DNA of 12,998 nt from a bacterium (GTDB taxonomy: Bacteria > Planctomycetota > JACOTG01 > JAUIME01): the NCBI GenBank assembly GCA_030433195.1, contig JAUIME010000062.1, positions 1 to 12,998 of the forward strand. The letters are read 5' to 3'. The notes under the pieces were generated by a model, which worked only from the letters and a program-made list of their open reading frames with translations, made no database searches and was not told the origin of the DNA. This document shows, in pieces, positions 9,501 to 12,998 of this stretch (its first letter is position 1; each line of letters opens with the position of its first letter). A program made the translations under genes and the position numbers.

Positions 9501-9642
9501 GCGCGGCCGGCACAGCGTGGCCTATCGCGTCCGCGCCGAGATCCCGGGCCGATTCAGCGCCCTGCCGGCCGTCGCATCGGGCATGTACGCCCCCGAGCTC
9601 CGCGCCAATTCCGACGAGCAGAAAGTCCTTATCCGCGACTGA
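3502..9642 (+). CDS. Large bacterial alpha-2-macroglobulin with thioester (CTEQ) and N-terminal helical region
   Basis: This is a 2046-residue secreted alpha-2-macroglobulin. The family traps proteases through a bait region and a thioester that attacks them covalently. Two ATGs lie in tandem (3499, 3502); the second is chosen because AAAGG (3491-3495) sits 6 nt before it. Residues 1-26 are a signal peptide (SCLISIALLGAMTLAVGAPIVA) without a lipobox, so the protein is not lipidated like E. coli YfhM. Residues 35-410 are helical and TPR-like, with a WGQFGVQT segment. From 414 come macroglobulin beta domains: an MG2-like start (TDRPVYRPGD, 646-654), EEYKKPEYEV (738-747), a Trp-rich insert (794-836), VYAWVDRGFYRAGD (from 906), and further domains from 1015 and 1115. 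A flexible Gly/Ala-rich stretch (1168-1292) precedes the A2M domain (from DTALWVASL, 1293) and is the likely bait region. The thioester is PYGCTEQT with C1509 and Q1512, inside a helical domain of about 1495-1812 (ADGGWGWF at 1591). The C terminus is a bMG10-like domain (DYEYLLFEDRKPAGF, 1953-1967). No pbpC neighbour is present. Confidence 0.95.
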   Translation: MRPSSCLISIALLGAMTLAVGAPIVAMSTSEESSEADRRKTALRDLQNGNAKDALELFRALATDANTSRDAVADDLTNAVTCLQQLGLESEVDELLKASIAAHSTNWRLLERAATHYETLPHYGYIVAGEFERGRRRSGGRGGEYANSQEHDRRRALQLLEDVRRLLAVDPTASDGERSEYWFHAARSWNGSGWVPAWRLQLLTDVEELPEIRPGYSHGWSDRGAPVDADGNPVFHELPASFESAASDGERWRWCLEQAATALPSSRGRAQFDLAEFAWGQFGVQTCSGRLDSISRDDDTDSAGPYAFPSLGDDETIALLASGIHRFELPEDYRFIATFRAVADRQNDPFADDSIERLAQIFENRMQYPKAAAVWIESIERFGDDRQKRKRKRYEQITGNWGRFLAAGTQPARGAASIDFRFRNATSVDLTAKRIDVDRLLRDIKDHLKSRPSQVDSQLLNIGNLGWRIVRDNERKYVGQTVAEWTLDLEPRPDHFDRTITIQAPLRDAGAYLITAAMADGNTTSILLWMADTAIVRKRMPGKSLHYVADAVTGAPLERATLEMFGYRFQRVEGRKRPVLETRNFAEFTSRDGMVVLDVDNESRDFQWLAHATSESGHMAFLGFDRIWGGSSRDARYDQMKLFTMTDRPVYRPGDVVQFKHWYARARYDADPNAISEAAGREFVVKIHDPMGEAIFETKLRADDYGGFAGDFTLAADAKLGRYRIEVQGCGSDSFRVEEYKKPEYEVTVDAPDEAVALGDTLTATIRARYYFGAPVTEGTVHYKVHRSTRSHTWYPIGRWDWLYGRGYGWLGTDRTWYPGFESWGCLAPIPVWWNWSPDPPELVIENEVELGPDGTVEVEIDTALAKALYGDRDHEYRITAEVVDRSRRTVVGTGSVSATREPFRVYAWVDRGFYRAGDTIEATFRAQTIDGKPIEGSGVAKLLSIRYDENGAPVETEIERYELPTDAEGEARLSLTAAQAGQYRIAYTVTDDADRSVEGAVLVLVLGEGFDGADFRFDAIELIPERAEYAPGETVRLVINTNRIDSTVLLFVRPVNGSYLEPEVLRLRGKTTTHEIVVERGDMPNFFVEALTVFDGRIHRAMREIVVPPESRVLGLEVEPDATEYAPGAPASVKVRLTDADGEPFVGTTVVAIYDRALEAIAGGSDVPDIREHFWKWRRNHYPGETSNLQQRAGNLPKGEAMSDIGAFGGSFGSKRGDDTWAADSAGSLRKGAAARSAPGLAAEAAATRSLGYSESEELQALSDYDQGDGTGDGGGTDETLVEPTVRESFADTALWVASLTTDAEGRAEVSLDMPENLTTWMVRAWGLGSGTRVGEGTARVVTTKNLLLRLQAPRFFVEKDEVILSANIHNYLATAKDVRARLELEGDCLEPLSDTEVRVTVDADGEARVDWRVRAVREGEVTIRMSALTDEESDAMQMKFPVKVHGMEKTESWAGALRPEDESGSVTVRVPSERRPEQTRLEVRWSPTLAGAMVDALPYLVSYPYGCTEQTLNRFVPTVVVQKILLDMNLDLAAIRDKRTNLNAQELGDPGERAQRWRRNDDHNPVFDEAEVVAMVKQGVADLTEMQNADGGWGWFSGYGERSWPHTTAVVVHGLQLAARNDVAIVPGVIDRGLAWLARYEREEIRKLENAASKTRPYRDRATARDAFVHAVLVEGGRGDAAMREFLYRDRIELGTYANVLLALVLSETGPKDRLAMVLRNLEQRLEQDDENQTAWLRTDPGYRWYWYGSEIEANAWYLKLLAKVEPKGEVASRLAKYLVNNRRGGTYWNSTRDTALVIEALADYMRASDEFDPDLTVEVLVDGEVRKTVHITSENLFTFDSTLVLTGDALATGNHVVELRKSGRGPLYYNAYLTNFTLEDPITAAGLEVRVERTMYKLVRDDDEVAVEGSRGQATTNRVEQYRREPIVDFAELESGDLVEVELVIESKNDYEYLLFEDRKPAGFEAVSLRSGYDGNSLGAYVEYRDDRVAFFVRELPRGRHSVAYRVRAEIPGRFSALPAVASGMYAPELRANSDEQKVLIRD

Positions 9643-9670
9643 AACCCCTGAATCCCTCACGATTGCATGC

Positions 9671-9705
9671 GAGGCCCCGGACGGCTCGGCCGCCGGGGCC
9701 TTCTT
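9671..9705 (+). terminator. Intrinsic terminator of the macroglobulin gene
   Basis: The stem pairs GGCCCCGG (9673-9680) with CCGGGGCC (9693-9700). It continues inside past a bulged A with CGG/CCG (9682-9684 with 9690-9692) and extends outside by an A-U and a G-U pair. It is followed by TTCTT. It starts 28 bp after the stop codon at 9642, as expected for a Rho-independent terminator. Confidence 0.8.
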
Positions 9706-9710
9706 CGGGA

Positions 9711-9739
9711 TTGCACACCTACGAGGGATCGGTTACAGT
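9711..9739 (+). promoter_or_regulatory. Sigma70-like promoter just after the macroglobulin terminator
   Basis: TTGCAC (9711-9716) and TACAGT (9734-9739) are separated by exactly 17 bp. The -35 matches consensus at 3 of 6 positions and the -10 at 4 of 6, including the key first T, the A at position 2 and the final T. The element begins 6 bp after the upstream terminator. That placement makes sense only if the downstream sequence is transcribed independently. Start of transcription would be near 9746. Confidence 0.35.
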
Positions 9740-9745
9740 CGTTTT

Positions 9746-10175
9746 CGGAGAGGGAGCACCATCGTCGCAAGCGGCGGTCACAGGAAAAACCTTCACGATC
9801 ACGGAGTTACCGGAGACGACGCGGACATCCGCGTCCGGAGACCCTCGTCTCGCTGGCCCCAGCCGGTCCGACTCGACGCCATTGGCGTGACGTCGAGCGC
9901 CGCCACGGAGGGGCCGAGCGCGAGCCCACGCAAGGAGGAACGCCCGCGGCACCCGAGTGCGTCACGCAACGGGTCCTCTGCGGGTTTCGATACGGAGACT
10001 AGCCGCAAACGCCGGTACGCGGATAGAGACCGCGAGCTGGTGCGGGGTTTTGCGGGTGCTGAACGATTCACAAGCGGAATGCGTACGGAACCAAGGCCGG
10101 GCACAGCGCGGTATCACGGGATATTGCGATCAGACCGGCGGTCAGGCAGGGTTACCCCACCCTGCCTGATTCTTT
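9746..10175 (+). ncRNA. Candidate structured noncoding RNA, about 430 nt
   Basis: This is an inference from layout and hairpins, not a recognised family. A promoter-like element precedes it and a strong intrinsic terminator ends it, with no credible protein between. Hand-found stems include 9818-9824 with 9829-9835 (7 bp, 4-nt loop); 9838-9842 with 9847-9851; 9872-9878 with 9891-9897 (7 bp, CTCGACG/CGTCGAG); 9951-9955 with 9970-9974 enclosing 9958-9961 with 9965-9968; 10018-10022 with 10030-10034; and 10107-10115 with 10120-10128 (9 bp, two G-U, loop ACGG). The last of these is enclosed by 10096-10100 with 10135-10139. I looked for and did not find the conserved blocks of RNase P RNA, tmRNA, SRP RNA or 6S RNA. 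Stems of this size are common in G+C-rich DNA, so promoter and terminator are the stronger evidence. It could instead be a long leader or an untranslated spacer. Confidence 0.35.
10141..10175 (+). terminator. Strong intrinsic terminator in the intergenic gap
   Basis: A perfect 11-bp stem pairs 10142-10152 (TCAGGCAGGGT) with 10159-10169 (ACCCTGCCTGA) around a 6-nt loop. Two G-U pairs extend it outside, and TTCTTT follows. The T-rich side shows that it acts on plus-strand transcription. It lies about 500 bp past the macroglobulin stop, behind that gene's own terminator, and 230 bp before the next start codon. It therefore most likely ends a separate transcript that starts inside the gap. Confidence 0.75.
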
Positions 10176-10263
10176 CCAAAGGCGCGACCTCGACGCCACC
10201 ACCTCCCTTCCCTGAGCACGACCGAATCCCCCCTCTTGAATGGCTTCCCGGCCGCCTCGGGTC

Positions 10264-10292
10264 TTGACGAAGTCGGGGCGTGCGGCGAGAAT
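10264..10292 (+). promoter_or_regulatory. Sigma70-like promoter for the FG-GAP gene
   Basis: TTGACG (10264-10269; 5 of 6 consensus positions) and GAGAAT (10287-10292; 4 of 6) are 17 bp apart. The predicted leader is about 100 nt long, to the ATG at 10403. A 6-bp inverted repeat (GAATCC 10289-10294, GGATTC 10312-10317) overlaps the -10 and start region. It could be an operator or a leader hairpin, but it is short. Confidence 0.4.
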
Positions 10293-10402
10293 CCACCACT
10301 CGGCCGGGCGGGGATTCCCACAGCGGATCCGGATGCGTCCGCCGCGTTCGTCGTGCGTCAAGGGAGATCCTCAGGTCCGCATCTCTTTCCGGAGTCCGCC
10401 CC

Positions 10403-12998
10403 ATGCTCCTCGCGCTTCCATTGCGCCGCGTCGCGCTCTTCGCCGCTGTCGTCATCGCTTCGTCGACGGCGTTCGCACAGGTCGATTTTCGGAGCGCGCA
10501 GAGCTTCGAAGCGGGCGCGGGGGCGATGAGCCTCGCCACCGGTGACGTCGACGGAGACGGCATCGCGGACGCGGTCGTCGCGAACCACGAAGACGACACG
10601 TTGAGCGTACTCATCGGTCGTCCGCAGGGCGGCTTCGAAGCGGCGAGCACGATCGACGTCGGACGCGGGCCGTCCGACGCGATCCTCGCGGACGTGAACG
10701 GCGACCATCGGCTCGACGTCATCGTCGCGTGCTTCCGATCCGATCGCATCGACATCCATCTCGGCGACGGCCAGGGCGGCTTCGCGCCGGTGCCGCGCAT
10801 CATTCCCGTTGGCGACAGCCCCTCGTCGCTCGTGGCGGGCGACTTCGACGGTGACGCGATCATCGACGTCGCGGTCGCGAGCTATCGCAGCGGCGAGATC
10901 CACGTGCTTCTCGGTGACGGATCGGGGCGCTTCCCGCGCGTCACGAGGCGAGCCGTCGGTTCTTCTGCGCAAGCGGTCGCGGCCGGTGACTTCAACGGCG
11001 ACGGCGCGCTCGATCTGCTGGTCTCCATCGCCGAAGCGGGCCAGGTCGCGTGCCTCGCCGGCGACGGCAACGGCGCCTTCGTGAGCGAGCTCGCGATCGC
11101 GATCGACGGCACGCCCGACGCGATCGTCACGGGCGACTTCGACGGTAACGGACGGCTCGACTTCGCGGTCGCGCGTCGTGGCGCCGGATCGATCTCGGTG
11201 TTCCGCGCCGAAGAAGCGGGCGGCTTCGCGTCGCCGCTTCACTACGAGACGGGTGCGGAGACGACCGGCCTCACGGTCGCCGACTTCGACGGGGACGGCT
11301 CCCTCGACCTCGCCGCAGCGAGCGCCGGCGACGACTCGGTCACGATCCTGATCGGCCTCGGTGACGGAAGCTTCGGGATGGTCGACACGGTCGGCGTCGG
11401 AGAACAGCCGGTCGCGATCGAATCGGGCGACTTCGACCTCGACGGTCACGCCGACTTCGCGGTCGCGCAGTACGAGGCGGCCAACGTTTTCGTGGTCTTC
11501 GGCAACGGCGACGGCAGCTTCGTCGTCCCCGACCGCTACCCGATGGAAGACAACCCCCACACCGCGATCACGGCCGACTTCGACGGCGACGGCAAGCTCG
11601 ACCTCGCGGTGTCGAACAAGTTCAGCGACAACGTCGTCGTGCTCCTGGGTGACGGAAAGGGCGGTTTCGGCGATCGCCGCGTGTTCCCGGGTGGCCCGGG
11701 GGCCCGCACGCTCATCAGCCGCGACTTCGACGAGGACGGTGTCCTCGACCTCGCGGTGTCCAACCGCTTCAGCGACACGATCACGATCCTGCGCGGGACG
11801 GGCAAGGGCGACTTCGCCTTCCATGGCGCGTTCCCCGTCGGACGCGAGCCGCGCGGCATGACCGCGGCCGATTTCGACAACGACGGCCACCTCGACATCG
11901 CCTCGGCGAACAACGCCAGCGACGACATCTCGTTGCTCACGGGCAACGGCGACGGGACCTTCGAGCCGGCGGGCTCGATCGCGGTCGGCAACTCGCCGGC
12001 GCTCATCGCGTCGGGCGATCTCAACGCCGACGGTTTCGTCGACGTCGCGGTCACGAACTACCTCGACCGCTCGGCGACGATCGTGTTCGGAGACGGCACG
12101 GGCGGCATTCTGCAGACGCTCGACCTCGAGTTCGACGACGCCGTGTGGGCCGCCGCGATCGCCGACCTCGACCGTGACGGCATCGACGACCTGCTCGTCT
12201 CGAAGTTCTTCTCCAAGGCGCTCGTGCTCGTGCGCGGCGGCGACATCGACACGATCGCCCCGAGCCACGAGATCCCCACGGGTCGCACGCCGAAGTACTT
12301 CGCGATCGCCGACTACGACGCCGATGGCAACGTCGACATCGCGGTGACGAATTACCGCGCGGACAGCATCTCGCTGCTGCGCGGGGACGGCACGGGACAC
12401 TTCGAAGAGACGCGTCGACTCGGCGCGCGCATGGAACCGCGCAGCCTCGCCGCGGGCGACTTCGACAACGACGGGCGGATCGACCTCGCCGTGACCAACG
12501 GCGTCGCCGACGAACTCTTCGTGATGCGCAACGAAGGGCTCGCCTCCGTCGATTGCCGACGCGGCAACGTCAACGGGCGCGACGGCCTGCGTATCGGCCA
12601 GAACGCGCACGCCGGGATCGCCGTCGTTCGTGTCAACGGATCGAGCGGCCGCGGTGCCGATCGCCGCGTGAGCGTCCTCGATGGCCAGCCGCTCCAGATC
12701 GAAGTGACCGCGCCTCCCGCCATCAAGAAGAACGGCGGCACGGCCGACTACGCGCTCTACCTGTGGGCCGGCAACGCGCGCCACGCCACGGTCGAAATCC
12801 TCCCGCAAGGCATCGGAACGACCTGCATGCCCACCCCGATCTCGCGCGGAGCGCTCCACAGCCTCGCGCGGTGGATCACCCTCGACGATCCTCAGGGGGT
12901 GCTCGGCGAACCGACGACCGCCACGCTCCCGGCCCCGACGATCATCGCCGTCGACAACCCCCGAGCCCTCGGCGTCCGCGAGTTCTTCGTGCAGGGCC
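10403..12998 (+). CDS. Secreted 14-repeat FG-GAP/VCBS protein, 3' end cut by window
   Basis: The frame is open from the ATG at 10403 to the window edge (865 codons, no stop). GGAG (10391-10394) lies 8 nt upstream. Residues 1-25 are a signal peptide (LRRVALFAAVVIASSTAFA, cleavage before QVDF). From residue 47 there are 14 tandem units of about 49 residues, each opening with a calcium-loop motif of the DxDxDGxxD type (for example GDVDGDGIAD, ADFDGDGKLD, ADFDNDGHLD). Each continues with a strand such as AVSN..SD...VL.GDG.G.F. This is the FG-GAP/VCBS repeat of integrin-like beta-propellers. The last unit (from 685) is short, and residues 31-46 before the first unit look like the end of a unit, so they could close the ring. 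Residues 717-865 form a different module (DCRRGNVNGRDG, RVSVLDGQPLQIEV, YALYLWAGNARHATVEILPQGIGTTCMPTP). I recall similar modules at the C termini of secreted planctomycete repeat proteins. Role unknown; surface adhesion or carbohydrate binding is plausible. The 833-codon frame antisense to it is a composition artefact. Confidence 0.9.
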   Translation, partial: MLLALPLRRVALFAAVVIASSTAFAQVDFRSAQSFEAGAGAMSLATGDVDGDGIADAVVANHEDDTLSVLIGRPQGGFEAASTIDVGRGPSDAILADVNGDHRLDVIVACFRSDRIDIHLGDGQGGFAPVPRIIPVGDSPSSLVAGDFDGDAIIDVAVASYRSGEIHVLLGDGSGRFPRVTRRAVGSSAQAVAAGDFNGDGALDLLVSIAEAGQVACLAGDGNGAFVSELAIAIDGTPDAIVTGDFDGNGRLDFAVARRGAGSISVFRAEEAGGFASPLHYETGAETTGLTVADFDGDGSLDLAAASAGDDSVTILIGLGDGSFGMVDTVGVGEQPVAIESGDFDLDGHADFAVAQYEAANVFVVFGNGDGSFVVPDRYPMEDNPHTAITADFDGDGKLDLAVSNKFSDNVVVLLGDGKGGFGDRRVFPGGPGARTLISRDFDEDGVLDLAVSNRFSDTITILRGTGKGDFAFHGAFPVGREPRGMTAADFDNDGHLDIASANNASDDISLLTGNGDGTFEPAGSIAVGNSPALIASGDLNADGFVDVAVTNYLDRSATIVFGDGTGGILQTLDLEFDDAVWAAAIADLDRDGIDDLLVSKFFSKALVLVRGGDIDTIAPSHEIPTGRTPKYFAIADYDADGNVDIAVTNYRADSISLLRGDGTGHFEETRRLGARMEPRSLAAGDFDNDGRIDLAVTNGVADELFVMRNEGLASVDCRRGNVNGRDGLRIGQNAHAGIAVVRVNGSSGRGADRRVSVLDGQPLQIEVTAPPAIKKNGGTADYALYLWAGNARHATVEILPQGIGTTCMPTPISRGALHSLARWITLDDPQGVLGEPTTATLPAPTIIAVDNPRALGVREFFVQG

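Larger units (their letters stand above)
9643..10402. other. 760-bp gap without a convincing protein gene
   Basis: The gap holds an intrinsic terminator (9671-9705), a promoter-like element (9711-9739), a hairpin-rich stretch, a second intrinsic terminator (10141-10175), another promoter-like element (10264-10292) and the leader of the next gene. ORFs on both strands are short, lack RBSs and have codon use unlike the neighbours. The most protein-like is a TTG-started frame at 9711-9890 (its middle reads SVTVVFGEGAPSSQAAVTG). Its third positions are only about 64 percent G+C and it is Thr- and Ser-rich, so I do not call it a gene. I see no tRNA. The conserved blocks of RNase P RNA and of tmRNA are also not visible. 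Confidence 0.6.

Noticed and set aside
5395..9660. A 1421-residue frame antisense to the macroglobulin gene
   Set aside because: The translation is a repetitive mix of Arg, Glu, Val, Ala and Asp typical of shadows under G+C-rich codon use. The opposite strand carries clear macroglobulin domains and an intact thioester motif.
9980..10035. tmRNA-like segment (GCAAACGCC, similar to the start of some tmRNA tags)
   Set aside because: The frame after it does not end in a short tag with LAA and a stop, and no tRNA-like acceptor ending in CCA pairs around it.
9887..10267. Plus-strand ORF of 126 codons in the intergenic gap
   Set aside because: It runs straight through the strong terminator hairpin at 10141-10175, has no RBS, and its translation is a low-sense mixture rich in Arg, Ser and Pro.
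10114..10863. Minus-strand ORF of 249 codons overlapping the start of the FG-GAP gene
   Set aside because: It is antisense to the signal peptide and first repeats of a well-supported gene, and its translation shows no recognisable domain.
10358..12859. An 833-residue frame antisense to the FG-GAP gene
   Set aside because: It looks repetitive (many 'VAVEV' and 'RDREV' units) only because it mirrors the DxDxDG repeats of the sense strand.

Overview
The window is very rich in G+C, with G or C in most third codon positions and long open frames opposite the real genes. It carries five protein genes with strong support. All five appear to be exported or membrane-anchored. The large alpha-2-macroglobulin has an N-terminal helical region, and the FG-GAP/VCBS protein ends in a module I associate with Planctomycetota. 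I infer a planctomycete, or a close relative in a G+C-rich Gram-negative lineage, without proof.

Layout. Positions 1-333 hold no gene I can defend. At 334-2225, two plus-strand genes overlap by a GTGA junction: a small exported DUF3299-like protein (334-822) and an exported HEAT-repeat protein (819-2225). A short gap with a symmetric hairpin separates them from a convergent minus-strand gene (2251-3273). That gene encodes a membrane-anchored MtfA/M90-type zinc peptidase ending in a SEC-C zinc motif. Divergent from it, 3502-9642 encodes a 2046-residue bacterial alpha-2-macroglobulin with an intact CTEQ thioester site, followed by a convincing intrinsic terminator (9671-9705).

The 760-bp gap 9643-10402 has no convincing protein gene. 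Right after the terminator comes a sigma70-like promoter (9711-9739). About 400 bp later there is a second strong intrinsic terminator (10141-10175), with several stable hairpins between. This is the best candidate for something undescribed: an independent structured noncoding RNA of about 430 nt. A second promoter-like element (10264-10292) and an RBS lead into the last gene (10403 to the window end). That gene is a secreted protein with 14 FG-GAP/VCBS repeats (probably two seven-bladed propellers) and a C-terminal module cut by the window edge.

Functionally the window looks like cell-envelope and surface housekeeping: a protease-trapping macroglobulin, a peptidase, a repeat-rich secreted protein, and a small exported two-gene operon. 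I see no mobile element, CRISPR array, tRNA, rRNA or defence cassette.
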